DNA of 60,701 nt from CAYSNP01 sp050945855 (GCA_050945855.1 JBMNTS010000007.1:1-60701), one strand, 5' to 3'. Positions 42,863 to 51,751 are shown, counted from the first letter of the stretch. Notes: a model not told the origin generated them from the sequence alone. Program-made: numbers and translations.

Positions 42863-43860
42863 GGATTTTCTTTTTCCCGGTATACCTTTTTTAACTCTTC
42901 GGGCACCTTAACTTCAAGTTTAGGCTCATCAATATTCTTCTTTATGATTTTCTTTTTGCGATATATCTTCTTGTCCGGCTCAAAGGGCGTAAAGCCGTAA
43001 CCGAAAGCTTCGCTCACGTTGGTGGCAAACATAAACGCCTTATCGTCAATGTTTTTTACTATGTTTTTCATCATCACCGCCTGCGAGCGAAACACAAGGC
43101 AAAGCAGCATTTGCCTTTCCGCATTGGTATACATTCCCAGCCCTCTGAAAGAGGTTACGCCTCTTTGCAGCTTTTCGATGATAGCCTGTCCGATTTCCTG
43201 ATGCTTCTGGCTGAAAATGAAATACGCTTTTGAACTTTTGCCGCCTTCAATAATATAGTCCACGACTTTGGCGGATAAGAAGGAGGTCAAAAAGGCGTAC
43301 AGCGGAGCAAGAAAACTCTTATAGACTATGGCCGCCAAAAGTATAACAAGAAAATCTATGCCGAAAATCACGTTGCCTATATTGGCTTTGCCCACTTTTT
43401 CCGCCAGGAGATTTGCCACCATATCATTGCCGCCCGTGGAGCCGCCCATTCTGATAATAAGCCCCAGGCCCAGACCGTAAACGGATGCCCCGTACACTGT
43501 GGCAAGCGCCTTATCGGTCATTTGCCGAGCCAGCGCGTTAAGGGCGGTCGAGCGTTCGGTCAGGGTGATTGCCATTGTGTACACCACTGTGGAAATCAGG
43601 GAAAGTATGCCGAAGCGGGAGCCTAACGAGCGGTAAGAAAACAAGAATAAGGGCACGTTGAGCAATAACGTCAGCGTGCCTATGGATATGTTGATAATGC
43701 CCGAAGTGGAAAGTATTGTGGCAATGCCGGTAAAGCCCCCGACGGGTATCTGCATGGGCGCCAAAAATATTGTTATCGCAAGCGCCATAATAATCGCGCC
43801 GAAACAGCAAACGGCAATACTGCCCGCCAAATGATTTTTATTCACCCATTCCGTTAACAT
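42853..43860 (-). CDS. YitT family membrane protein (DUF161 + DUF2179)
   Basis: The 335-residue protein has five to six N-terminal membrane segments typical of YitT (LAPMQIPVGGFTGIATIL, RMGGSTGGNDMVANLLAEK) and a cytoplasmic DUF2179 domain with GVTSFRGLGMYTNAERQML near residue 230. A charged tail of about 45 residues rich in Lys and Glu follows, longer than usual. The role of the family is unknown; DUF2179 resembles small ligand-binding domains. GAGGG precedes the ATG. Confidence 0.92.
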   Translation of the reverse strand: MLTEWVNKNHLAGSIAVCCFGAIIMALAITIFLAPMQIPVGGFTGIATILSTSGIINISIGTLTLLLNVPLFLFSYRSLGSRFGILSLISTVVYTMAITLTERSTALNALARQMTDKALATVYGASVYGLGLGLIIRMGGSTGGNDMVANLLAEKVGKANIGNVIFGIDFLVILLAAIVYKSFLAPLYAFLTSFLSAKVVDYIIEGGKSSKAYFIFSQKHQEIGQAIIEKLQRGVTSFRGLGMYTNAERQMLLCLVFRSQAVMMKNIVKNIDDKAFMFATNVSEAFGYGFTPFEPDKKIYRKKKIIKKNIDEPKLEVKVPEELKKVYREKENPQE

Positions 43861-43900
43861 AATTACCCTCGTTAATCTAATGTTTTACCATTAAATACAT

Positions 43901-43927
43901 ATTATATCCTATCGGGCGTAAAGTCAA
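43901..43927 (-). promoter_or_regulatory. Probable promoter of yitT
   Basis: TTGACT and TATAAT on the minus strand are separated by only 15 bases, shorter than ideal. Confidence 0.4.
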
Positions 43928-44050
43928 TAAAAGTGTAAATTAATCTGATAAAATATGCACTTTGCAAGCAAATATTGTAAAATCCGCCTTTTTTGGCGTA
44001 TAAAAAACGCATTAATGCAAATAAATATAGTAAAAAGGAGGTAGGTTTAA

Positions 44051-44206
44051 ATGAGTATAAAGCTTAAACCGGGCGAAACGGCCCCCAAAAGCGGAACTTA
44101 CAAGGTAGTAAACAAAAATGGAAAGACACAATATACGGTCAACGTAGAGAAAGGCGAAACAATGCCGCCTACGCAATCCGCGGGCAATCATTTTGAAATA
44201 GACTAA
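44051..44206 (+). CDS. YjzC-like small protein (51 aa)
   Basis: A short gene with a near-perfect AAAAAGGAGGTAGG site seven bases before its ATG and a terminator right after it. The product begins MSIKLKPGETAPKSGTYKVV. It matches the pattern of the YjzC-like small proteins of Bacillota (basic start, PG-x-x-AP-x-SG-x-Y block, then a short second strand). Function is unknown. It is easily missed by gene callers with a 60-residue cut-off. Confidence 0.8.
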   Translation: MSIKLKPGETAPKSGTYKVVNKNGKTQYTVNVEKGETMPPTQSAGNHFEID

Positions 44207-44230
44207 TATAATAAAGGTTATAAAAAAAGC

Positions 44231-44258
44231 AAAAGCCGCATTTAATGCGGTTTTTTTG
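44231..44258. terminator. Terminator between the YjzC-like and Crp/Fnr genes
   Basis: CCGCAT and ATGCGG form the stem with a 3-base loop; A-rich and T-rich flanks let it serve both convergent genes. Confidence 0.85.
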
Positions 44259-44909
44259 TTATATATTCATTAGCCCCGTATAGTCCAGAATTTCAATTTT
44301 GTTTCTGTGCAGCTTTACCAGACCGTCGGACTGAAACTGCCGCAGCAATCTGGTTACCACTTCTCTCGCGCTTCCCAGGTCGTTGGCAAGCTGTTCATGC
44401 GTTGCGGAGATACCTCCGTCTTGGGATAAAGACGCTCTGTCCAACAGCGCAAGGCTTAGCCTTTTGCCCATATTGCTGAATACTCTTTGTTCAAGCACCC
44501 ACATCACCTCGGAAAACCTTGCCGCAATAAGCTCTAAGGTATAATTTTTGACGTGCATATTCTGCTCGTTTAATTTCTCAAAAAAATCCACGGGCACCAG
44601 CGCAACCGAAGTATCTTCTTCCGCGTCAATATGTATGTCAAAGGAAAAATTGCGCACCATACACTTTGCTCCCAATACGCAGGTGTCCCCTTCCACCAGT
44701 CTGTACAGTGTGATCTCTTTACCCTCATCGGAGACGATATAAGCCCTCAATTGCCCTTGCAGCACATAAAAAAGCCCTATGCAGGCGTTTTGCCTAAGCA
44801 AGGAAGCTCCTTTCGGGTAATGCTTTTGCATTAGCGCGCGCTCCAATGACGCCTGTCGGTCGGAGTCAAGATGTTTCCAGAACGGAAATATGTCGGCGGG
44901 TTTTTTCAT
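44259..44909 (-). CDS. Crp/Fnr family transcriptional regulator
   Basis: A 216-residue protein with an N-terminal cyclic-nucleotide-binding-like barrel (ASLLRQNACIGLFYVLQGQL, then YIVSDEGKEITLYRL) and a C-terminal helix-turn-helix with the recognition helix in SAREVVTRLLRQFQSDG. Two Cys lie in the barrel (GDTCVLGAKCMV) but no Fnr-type N-terminal four-Cys cluster site is present. Effector and targets are unknown; redox or nitrosative control is common for such Clostridia regulators. Confidence 0.92.
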   Translation of the reverse strand: MKKPADIFPFWKHLDSDRQASLERALMQKHYPKGASLLRQNACIGLFYVLQGQLRAYIVSDEGKEITLYRLVEGDTCVLGAKCMVRNFSFDIHIDAEEDTSVALVPVDFFEKLNEQNMHVKNYTLELIAARFSEVMWVLEQRVFSNMGKRLSLALLDRASLSQDGGISATHEQLANDLGSAREVVTRLLRQFQSDGLVKLHRNKIEILDYTGLMNI

Positions 44910-44934
44910 TTTCTGCCCCTTTCTGCTTTTTTAT

Positions 44935-44963
44935 ATTATAACGGCTTTAGAGCGCATAATCAA
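44935..44963 (-). promoter_or_regulatory. Promoter of the Crp/Fnr gene
   Basis: TTGATT and TATAAT on the minus strand are separated by 17 bases, about 25 bases before the ATG. Confidence 0.7.
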
Positions 44964-45045
44964 GCGCGAATTTTCCCCGGCGCGTATCCTGCCCTGAATG
45001 AATTAATTATTGCTCTCTCCTTATACTAAACAAAAGAGGACAGTT

Positions 45046-45846
45046 ATGGCTTACAGTTACAAATGCTCGATAAGTTTCGGCTTGGTTTATATACCCATAA
45101 AATTACACCTTTGCATAAAGGACAAGGACATCGGCTTTAATATGATAGACCGCCGCACGCATAGCCGCATCCAGTACAAGAAAACCTGCACCGACTGCGA
45201 GGGCAGAGAAGTAAAGCAGGAGGACATTGTTAAAGGATATGAGTATGAGGACGGAAAGTATGTTATTTTTGACAATGACGATTTTGAAAAGCTGAAAACG
45301 CAAAAGGATAAAACCATAACCATACAAAAGTTTGTGGACCTGGCGACCATAGACCCCATATATTTTGACAAAGCGTATTATGTGGAGCCCACCAGCGCGG
45401 AAAACGCCTTCGCGCTGCTGCGCGCGGCAATGGCGGAGGAGGGCAAGGCGGGCATAGCAAAAACGGTGCTGGGCTCTAAAGAAAAGATTGTAACCTTATG
45501 GGTACGGGATAATCAAATGCTGTTGAATACCCTGTTTTTTGCGGACGAAGTGCAAAAAGCGCCTCAAATCTCAGCGGACATTCCCTTGAAAAGCGAGGAG
45601 CTTAAACTTGCCAAAACGCTTATTTCCAATATGCACGCGAAATTTGAGCCCGAGCAATACAAGGACGAATATCGGGAAAGGGTGGCCGCCGCGATAGAGA
45701 GCAAAATAGCGGGCAAGGAAATCGTCACTCCCAAAGAGGAGGCGCGCCCCGCCGCCGCGGGTTTGCTGGAAGCGTTGCAAAAAAGTCTGGAAGCTTATGT
45801 CAAGACCGTTCCCGCCAAGCCGAAAAGCGCCAGGGCAAGAGCTTAA
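45046..45846 (+). CDS. ku: Ku protein (bacterial NHEJ)
   Basis: The start is the ATG at 45046 behind AGAGGA, giving 266 residues. The bacterial Ku core is clear: KCSISFGLVYIPIKLH at the N-terminus, YKKTCTDCEGREVKQEDIVKG, and FDKAYYVEPTS followed by the beta-barrel/arm region. The tail is short and basic with Ala and Lys (VPAKPKSARARA), like DNA-binding tails of other Ku proteins. Ku homodimers bind double-strand ends and recruit LigD. No ligD is adjacent, which is unusual but not unknown. Confidence 0.95.
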   Translation: MAYSYKCSISFGLVYIPIKLHLCIKDKDIGFNMIDRRTHSRIQYKKTCTDCEGREVKQEDIVKGYEYEDGKYVIFDNDDFEKLKTQKDKTITIQKFVDLATIDPIYFDKAYYVEPTSAENAFALLRAAMAEEGKAGIAKTVLGSKEKIVTLWVRDNQMLLNTLFFADEVQKAPQISADIPLKSEELKLAKTLISNMHAKFEPEQYKDEYRERVAAAIESKIAGKEIVTPKEEARPAAAGLLEALQKSLEAYVKTVPAKPKSARARA

Positions 45847-45892
45847 TTGATTTTTTTCTTCCAATAGCTGAAAAATGACCTATTTTGTGGTA

Positions 45893-45913
45893 TAATCTAA
45901 TATAAATAGATTA
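45893..45913. promoter_or_regulatory. Inverted repeat over the -10 region of the 45926 gene
   Basis: TAATCTA (45893-45899) and TAGATTA (45907-45913) are perfect inverted arms with a 7-base spacer. They overlap a TATAAT at 45891-45896 that pairs with CTGAAA 17 bases upstream. The position suits a repressor operator. Confidence 0.45.
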
Positions 45914-45925
45914 GACAGGTGTTTT

Positions 45926-46813
45926 ATGTATATTTTTGTTTATATAATAGCCTCGTTGGCAGGCTTGTATCTTTTGCTTTCTCTTGCGATAGCCGTTTAT
46001 ATTATGAGGCCTTTGCGCCGTACTCCCGCACAACTCGCGGAAGAAGAATTGGGCATAAAGCAGGTTGACCCCGCTCTTTATGAAATTCCCTTTGAGGAGT
46101 TATGGCTTAAAAGCGATTTCGGCTACGATTTATACGGCAGGTTTTATAAGGCAAATAGCAATAAATACGTGCTGTTGCTGCACGGTCACAATTCCGCAAG
46201 CTCGGGTATGGTGCGGTATTTGAAGATTTTTTATGACAGAGGCTACAATGTCGTCATTCCCGACCATAGGTATTCCGCCCGCTCGGGAGGCAAATGCATT
46301 ACATACGGATATAAAGAAAAGCTGGACGCGGTTAAATTCATAGAATACATAAAAGGCATTGATAAGGACGCGGAAATAGGGGTAATGGGAGAATCCATGG
46401 GCGCGGCGACAGCGATTATGCTTACCGCGATGATGGGCGATTTTGCCTTTTGCATCGGATATTGCGGTTACGCCGATATAGACAGCGTGATGCGGACTAC
46501 CGTAAAAAGCATTGCCCCTCCGCTGATAATCTGTTATCCCACTGCAAAAGTATTCTACAGACTGTTTACCGGCATTTCCTTGGACGACATCGACGTTGCG
46601 GCGGCCGCCAAAGATATTGCCTGCCCCACGCTTATACTGCACAGCAAAGGGGATAAGCTGGTGTCGTACAGCAATCACAAGCGGATTTTGGACAACTTGA
46701 AAAAAGGGGAGCATGTAGCTTTTGAGGCGTCCGGACACGGCTTGTCCATTAATACATATCCCCTTCAGTTTACCGGAGCTGTCAACTCTTTTTTGGATAA
46801 GATAAAATTCTAA
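45926..46813 (+). CDS. Membrane-anchored alpha/beta hydrolase
   Basis: A 295-residue protein with an N-terminal membrane segment (3-25) and an alpha/beta-hydrolase domain: oxyanion region LLLHGHNSASSG, nucleophile elbow GVMGESMGAATAI with the catalytic Ser, Asp in LHSKGDKLVSY and His in ASGHGLS. It resembles the YqkD/DUF-type serine hydrolases of Bacillota. Substrate unknown, probably an ester or amide at the membrane. Its 3' end overlaps the convergent GH4 gene by 4 bases. Confidence 0.92.
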   Translation: MYIFVYIIASLAGLYLLLSLAIAVYIMRPLRRTPAQLAEEELGIKQVDPALYEIPFEELWLKSDFGYDLYGRFYKANSNKYVLLLHGHNSASSGMVRYLKIFYDRGYNVVIPDHRYSARSGGKCITYGYKEKLDAVKFIEYIKGIDKDAEIGVMGESMGAATAIMLTAMMGDFAFCIGYCGYADIDSVMRTTVKSIAPPLIICYPTAKVFYRLFTGISLDDIDVAAAAKDIACPTLILHSKGDKLVSYSNHKRILDNLKKGEHVAFEASGHGLSINTYPLQFTGAVNSFLDKIKF

Positions 46814-48138
46814 CTGTATTCCGGCATAAAACCGTCTTTTCTGTGCTGGGCGTACAACTCGTCGCACATCGCCTTGATGTTATCCAGAGTCATTTCCGAA
46901 CTTGTGTGCGGGTCTAAGGCTACAGCCATATAGACATATTCCATTTTGCGCTCTTTTGCCGCTTTTATTGTCATTGCCTGCACATTGATATTGGTGCGGT
47001 TGAGGGCGGCAAGCTCTTCGGGAATGCGTCCGAACGGCTTGGGTTTAAAGCCGTCTTTATCTACGGTAAGCGGGATTTCCACAGCCGCGTAAGGGGGCAG
47101 GTTGGGGATAAGCCCCTCCGTATTCAGCACCGTTCCGTTAAATTCAAAGGGCTGATTGGTATGCGCCGCTTTGATAATATAGGAGCCGAATTCTTTGGTT
47201 TTAAAATGACGCAGCTTTTTCTTAAAGGTCAACACCAGCCTGCGCGCCTTCCACAGCTTTATCTGCAGCCTGCAGCGGCGGGGGTATTCGTCAAGGGGAA
47301 TCTTGAATTCCTTAATTTGGGCGGGCAGCCTGTTTTTAATATAATAGGGCAGATATTCGCTGGTATGCTCGGAAGATTCGGTAATATAGCACCCGAAATT
47401 ATGCATCATATCGTGGCGTACCAAATCGGGCATAATCTTATAAATATAAAGGTTTTTGCCCTTTGCCAAAGAACGCTGCTTGATTTTTGGATATAGGTCC
47501 TCTCCGTCCTTGTCTTTGATTTCAAGCAGCCACGCCTGATGATTGATTCCGCCTATACGGTAGGTGCATCCTTTTTTGTATTTGGTAAGCCCTAAGGAAA
47601 ACAACAGGCAAGGCACGCACGCCTGCACGCTGTGGCACAATCCCACCGCCTTGACTTTGGTATAAGTCAGCAAATAGCCTGTAAGCATAGCCATAGGGTT
47701 GGTATAGTTTAAGAATAAGGCGTCAGGGCAAAGCTCCTCAATATCCTTTGCGAAATCCTCAAGCACCGCTATGGTGCGCAGCGCGCGGAAAACGCCGCCC
47801 ACTCCCAACGTGTCCGCAATGGTCTGGCGCAACCCGTATTTTTTGGGTATCTCGAAATCGGTAACCGTGCAGGGCTCGTATCCGCCCACCTGGATGGCGT
47901 TTACGATATAGTCCGCTCCTTTAAGCGCTTCTCTTCTGTCCGGATATTTTCCTATTGCGGCCGGCTTGCCGTAAGCGTTGTTGACGGCGCTGATAACTCT
48001 ATAAGATTCCTCCAGCCTGACGGGGTCTATATCGTGCAGAGCAATGTCAAAGTTGCCAAGCTCGGGGGTTTTGATACAATCTCCCAAAATATTTTTAGCA
48101 AAAACGGTGCTTCCCGCTCCCAAAAAACAAATTTTCAT
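46810..48138 (-). CDS. Glycoside hydrolase family 4 (alpha-galactosidase/6-phospho-glycosidase-like)
   Basis: A 442-residue GH4 enzyme with intact catalysis: NAD+ motif FLGAGSTVF at the N-terminus, LNYTNPMAML and GLCHSVQ with the Mn2+-binding Asn/Cys region near 150-175, and GGINHQAWLLE with the metal His near 200. GH4 enzymes cleave by NAD-dependent oxidation-elimination; the sequence is nearest to the MelA type, but phospho-specificity cannot be excluded. Its ATG lies within the end of the upstream gene (AGGAGGCGTTATGA), a 4-base overlap with its ribosome site inside that gene, so it is translationally coupled to the degenerate paralogue. Confidence 0.92.
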   Translation of the reverse strand: MKICFLGAGSTVFAKNILGDCIKTPELGNFDIALHDIDPVRLEESYRVISAVNNAYGKPAAIGKYPDRREALKGADYIVNAIQVGGYEPCTVTDFEIPKKYGLRQTIADTLGVGGVFRALRTIAVLEDFAKDIEELCPDALFLNYTNPMAMLTGYLLTYTKVKAVGLCHSVQACVPCLLFSLGLTKYKKGCTYRIGGINHQAWLLEIKDKDGEDLYPKIKQRSLAKGKNLYIYKIMPDLVRHDMMHNFGCYITESSEHTSEYLPYYIKNRLPAQIKEFKIPLDEYPRRCRLQIKLWKARRLVLTFKKKLRHFKTKEFGSYIIKAAHTNQPFEFNGTVLNTEGLIPNLPPYAAVEIPLTVDKDGFKPKPFGRIPEELAALNRTNINVQAMTIKAAKERKMEYVYMAVALDPHTSSEMTLDNIKAMCDELYAQHRKDGFMPEYS

Positions 48139-49190
48139 AACGCCTCCTTAGAAAAAGCCTTTTCCAATCCGCAAATGCCAATCAGCGCGCGGGCATATTC
48201 TTCCAATTCCTTTAAGGAGAGGATGCTTGAAAGATAGGGGTCCAGCTTTACCGTTCTTTTGAATAGGGTCTGAGATTTTTTTGTCAATGCTTCCGCCGCC
48301 ACGCTTAATGCGGAAATATAGTCGTTGGTCGCAAGCGCGCAAGGCAAAGGCAGTTTTGCTTCTTGCATTTTTATCCCGCCGCCTCCGCACCTGCAGGCGA
48401 TTTCCACAATCGCGTTATCGTCGAAGTCCGCTATCGCGCCGTTGTTGATTACGCCTAAATACACCACACTTTTTTCGCTGCCGTAAATTTTTGCCAAGGC
48501 GGAAGCGCAAGCGGTTATCGCGTCCTCATCAGGCGTATCCCCGCTATGGTAATAGCCGTAAAACTTAAGTGCCGCAAGAGCGTCCCGCGCCAGCGAGTGC
48601 CTGTATATATTCAGGCTTGCGCCCGCCGCCGCCTTTCTTGCCTGCGGATATATATCCTTGCCTTTATTATCACAGACTTCGGTAATCCAAAGATTGCCCG
48701 GGCGTCCGGCCGCCTTGAAAGAGGCGTCTTTAATATGCGCCAGTCCCGTAGCGGAAAGGAAAGTGTCCAAAAGCCTATCCGCGCCTAAACTTACGGAATA
48801 GCTCTTAATATTGTGCGCCCGATTAAGATAAAGGGTGATAAGGTCGGACGGATAACCCGCGTTAAGCACAAAAACGGGCTTATGCTTTTTTATGCTCTCA
48901 GCGACTCTGTCAAGCAAATGCAGTATATTGAAAGCGGCTACGGTATTAAAACTTATTTCCGCCAGTTGCGGCTCAAGAGAAAACTTTCGGTTAAGCTCAT
49001 CCATATCCTCAAAGCTGCATTTGGACGCCTCTATCAGATTTAGCACAACATCAGCCCCCTCCAGCGCGGTATCGAAAGCGGCATCCTGAGCGAGCAAATC
49101 GCAAAAAGCAATTTCCCCATCGGGAAAACTTTCTTTAAGTGCGGCAAGTGAACCGTTTTGCGGCTTGGTTGCCAGTAAAGCGATTTTCAT
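48135..49190 (-). CDS. Degenerate GH4-like protein (probable pseudoenzyme)
   Basis: The 351-residue protein aligns by eye with the GH4 enzyme next door: GADVVLNLIEASK with GADYIVNAIQVGG, SFNTVAAFNILHLLDRVAE with its counterpart, and LFKRTVKLDPYLSSILSLKE with ALDPHTSSEMTLDN. Every catalytic element is lost. The GXGS NAD motif reads LLATKPQNGS, NYTNPMA reads NAGYPSDLI, LCHS reads VSLGA and INHQ reads RPGN. The frame is fully open and has AAAGGAGAG before the ATG, so it is an expressed, conserved-length protein rather than a decayed gene. It may act as a partner or regulator of the active enzyme. Confidence 0.75.
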   Translation of the reverse strand: MKIALLATKPQNGSLAALKESFPDGEIAFCDLLAQDAAFDTALEGADVVLNLIEASKCSFEDMDELNRKFSLEPQLAEISFNTVAAFNILHLLDRVAESIKKHKPVFVLNAGYPSDLITLYLNRAHNIKSYSVSLGADRLLDTFLSATGLAHIKDASFKAAGRPGNLWITEVCDNKGKDIYPQARKAAAGASLNIYRHSLARDALAALKFYGYYHSGDTPDEDAITACASALAKIYGSEKSVVYLGVINNGAIADFDDNAIVEIACRCGGGGIKMQEAKLPLPCALATNDYISALSVAAEALTKKSQTLFKRTVKLDPYLSSILSLKELEEYARALIGICGLEKAFSKEAL

Positions 49191-49218
49191 TTATCTCTCC
49201 TTTTAAGATACAGTATTC

Positions 49219-49530
49219 TTATTTTTGTTCGATTACGAATCCTATCGTTTCGTCAACAGGCAAGGAAAAGGCAACGCCTTGTCCCGCCGTGGTAAGGCCG
49301 GCGCGCGTGGAGATTTCCTGCATTATCTCATGACGCTTATCCCGTCCCACCACTATTAACACCATTTCCTTTTCCGGCTGAATGGAAATATTGAAAAACT
49401 TTTCCGTATCGTTTGCCGTGCCGCGCGCGCTCAGAATAGTGCCGCCGAACGCACCCTTTGACTTAGCGGCTTCCATTACCAAATCCGCGTAACCTCTATT
49501 GACTATCGTAACTATCAAATCGTTCTCCAT
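49219..49530 (-). CDS. PII-like signal protein (second copy)
   Basis: A 103-residue PII-superfamily protein: ADLVMEAAKSKGAFGGTIL at the N-terminal helix-strand and a B-loop-like TTAGQGVAFSLPV near residue 82. The T-loop region is short and lacks the Tyr uridylylated in GlnB. It lies five bases from its sister gene and 28 bases before the GH4-like gene, without a terminator. PII proteins bind ATP/ADP and 2-oxoglutarate or other small ligands and gate transporters. Confidence 0.85.
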   Translation of the reverse strand: MENDLIVTIVNRGYADLVMEAAKSKGAFGGTILSARGTANDTEKFFNISIQPEKEMVLIVVGRDKRHEIMQEISTRAGLTTAGQGVAFSLPVDETIGFVIEQK

Positions 49531-49535
49531 CAGTC

Positions 49536-49874
49536 TTACTCCTCTATTGAGTTTGTAATATATTTTAGCAGACCCATGCCGCTTATACTGTTGATATTGA
49601 CCGCAAACGCCACACCTCTGCCCGGCTCTTCCAGCCTGAATCTGCTTGCCAACTCCTGCATAACAGGCTTAATTTTTTTTGCTTCCATAGCGGATAAAAC
49701 CACATCTTTTTTTGAGTCGCCCAAACCCATTAAGTCCAGATTTCTGCTGGTGTTGGTGCCTTTGCCCAGCAAAACGGTATTAAAAAAGATACGCCGCTCC
49801 CTGAGATAATCCACTATCTCATCTCCTTTGCCGCGGGGGACAATGGCTATCAATGTTTTCAATTCAATACTCAT
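49536..49874 (-). CDS. PII-like signal protein (first copy)
   Basis: A 112-residue PII-like protein (LIAIVPRGKGDEIVDYL, FFNTVLLGKGTNTSRN, then the B-loop-like EEPGRGVAFAVNI). It is clearly related to the following gene but not close, about as far as two subunits of different function. AAGGAGG precedes the ATG. It sits 91 bases after the DUF1538 gene, in the same direction. The pair suggests a heteromeric or dual-signal PII system acting on the membrane protein. Confidence 0.85.
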   Translation of the reverse strand: MSIELKTLIAIVPRGKGDEIVDYLRERRIFFNTVLLGKGTNTSRNLDLMGLGDSKKDVVLSAMEAKKIKPVMQELASRFRLEEPGRGVAFAVNINSISGMGLLKYITNSIEE

Positions 49875-49965
49875 CCGGTATCCTCCTTAAAGAGCCGCCG
49901 TTATTAGTCTATGCTTTTTTGCCTAAGTGAGTCAATCAACCGTCAGTTTCGCTTGACTCGGGATT

Positions 49966-51723
49966 TTAACAATTCTCGTTATCCGGCTCAGCGTCTTTGT
50001 TTTCGTTTATATCAATATCATTTTTCGTTAAGTTGCAAGAATTAACGATTGCATCTTGCGCACTCTCCTCATTAACCGCTTCTTTGGGACTATCAGGCTC
50101 ACCGATTTCTTCCTTAACGCTGTCGGACGCAAACTTTTCTTCAAAGCCTGCTGATTCGATTTTTCCGCTGTCCAAAGCAGCGCGCTCTTCAGCCGCGTCT
50201 AAATCAATGACCTCTTCGGGAATGTCCAGGTCAATAACATCTTCCGCAACTGTGGCGACCTGCAATTTGAGTTTCCTGCTCTTAATTTGTGAGAACAGTC
50301 CCAGCAGTTGCAGGGTAAGCAGAGGGGTCATTGCCACCATTGCTACCGTGCCGAAGGCATCGCGCAGGATATTGCCGCCCAAAGCCACCGATGCCCCGAT
50401 GGAAAAAGGCAGCAAAAAGGTTGAGGTCATAGGGCCGCTCGCTACGCCGCCGGAGTCAAAAGCAATGGCGGTAAAGACTTTAGGCACAAAAAAGGTAAGG
50501 GTGAGCGCTACCGCGTAACCGGGCAAAATCAGCCACCATATACTTATACCCGTCAGCACTCTTACCATTGCCAGCGCCACCGCTATAGACATGCCTATCA
50601 TAAGCGCGATCAAAATATTGCGCTGTTTTATCGTTCCGCCGGAAATTTCCTCCACCTGTTCGATAAGGATATGCACAGCGGGCTCCGCCGCCACAATAAA
50701 GAAGCCGACTACCGCTCCTATAGGTATCAGCAAAGTTTCATAACCCTTTACAACAAGTTCTTTTGCAATCAATCTTCCGAAAGGAGAAAAGCCTACTTCC
50801 ACGCCGATTAAGAATATCAGGACTCCGAAAAACAAATATATCAGTCCGAATACAATCCTTATCATGTATTTTTTGGGCAATTTAAGCATCAGCGCATTAT
50901 AAATAAAGAAAAATGCGGCGATAGGCGCCAAAGCGTATGCCACATGCAGCGTAGTTGTTGGAAGCGCTTCAAGATACATATTTAAGATGCCGCTGCTGCC
51001 TACAATTTCCGAAAGCGCAAAATCCGAAGGTTTAATGGATGAGGTATCCAAAAACAGCCCTAAGATCAGGATGCTTGCGATAGGGCCTATTGAGCAAAGG
51101 GCGGTCAATCCGAAGCTGTCTTCCATGGCGTCGCCCTTTTTGGCCGCCGCGAAGCCGATGCCCAACGCCAGTATAATGGGCACGGTTATAGGCCCCGTGC
51201 TTACTCCGCCGGAGTCAAAAGCTATTGTAATAAATTCCTCGGGGATAAAGGCTGCGAATATAAAAAGGGCAATATACGCAATGACCAGAATTTTTCTGAA
51301 ACTAATTTGGAAAGCAATCCTCAGCGTAGCCAAAGCGAGCATAATTCCCACGCCCGCGCTTACCGAAAGAATAATTGTATTCGGGGGAAAAGCGCGTTTT
51401 AATTGTTTGGCAAGCACCGTCAGATCGGGCTCCGCAACCGTAATCAAAAAACCTATGATAAAAGAGACTGTCAACAAAAGCAGCAGCTTTTTGGATTTTG
51501 CTTTGGTAAAACTTGCTCCCACCTGCGTACCTATGGGTACCATAGCGTATTCCGCCCCAAGCGAAAACAGAGTCATTCCCAATATCAGCAGCACCGTGCC
51601 GATAAGGAAGTTCGCGACCATATCCACAGGCGTTTTTAGGATAAGCCCCAAAACCAACACAATAACGGATACGGGTAATACCGCAAAAACGGATTCCTTA
51701 AATTTAGAAAAAATTGTGCTCAC
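49966..51723 (-). CDS. Double-DUF1538 membrane protein
   Basis: A 585-residue protein with two homologous membrane halves. The first has ITVAEPDLTVLAKQ and AFDSGGVSTGPITVP; the second has FIVAAEPAVHILIEQ and AFDSGGVASGPMTST. The glutamate-proline and serine-glycine signatures sit at equal places, as in transporters made by gene duplication. An acidic cytoplasmic tail of about 95 residues follows the last membrane segment. GTG is the start, behind AGGG. No substrate is known to me. The linked PII-like genes point to a small-molecule-gated channel or transporter. Confidence 0.9.
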   Translation of the reverse strand: MSTIFSKFKESVFAVLPVSVIVLVLGLILKTPVDMVANFLIGTVLLILGMTLFSLGAEYAMVPIGTQVGASFTKAKSKKLLLLLTVSFIIGFLITVAEPDLTVLAKQLKRAFPPNTIILSVSAGVGIMLALATLRIAFQISFRKILVIAYIALFIFAAFIPEEFITIAFDSGGVSTGPITVPIILALGIGFAAAKKGDAMEDSFGLTALCSIGPIASILILGLFLDTSSIKPSDFALSEIVGSSGILNMYLEALPTTTLHVAYALAPIAAFFFIYNALMLKLPKKYMIRIVFGLIYLFFGVLIFLIGVEVGFSPFGRLIAKELVVKGYETLLIPIGAVVGFFIVAAEPAVHILIEQVEEISGGTIKQRNILIALMIGMSIAVALAMVRVLTGISIWWLILPGYAVALTLTFFVPKVFTAIAFDSGGVASGPMTSTFLLPFSIGASVALGGNILRDAFGTVAMVAMTPLLTLQLLGLFSQIKSRKLKLQVATVAEDVIDLDIPEEVIDLDAAEERAALDSGKIESAGFEEKFASDSVKEEIGEPDSPKEAVNEESAQDAIVNSCNLTKNDIDINENKDAEPDNENC

Positions 51724-51751
51724 TTCAGACCCTATGCTTCCTGCTTATTTT

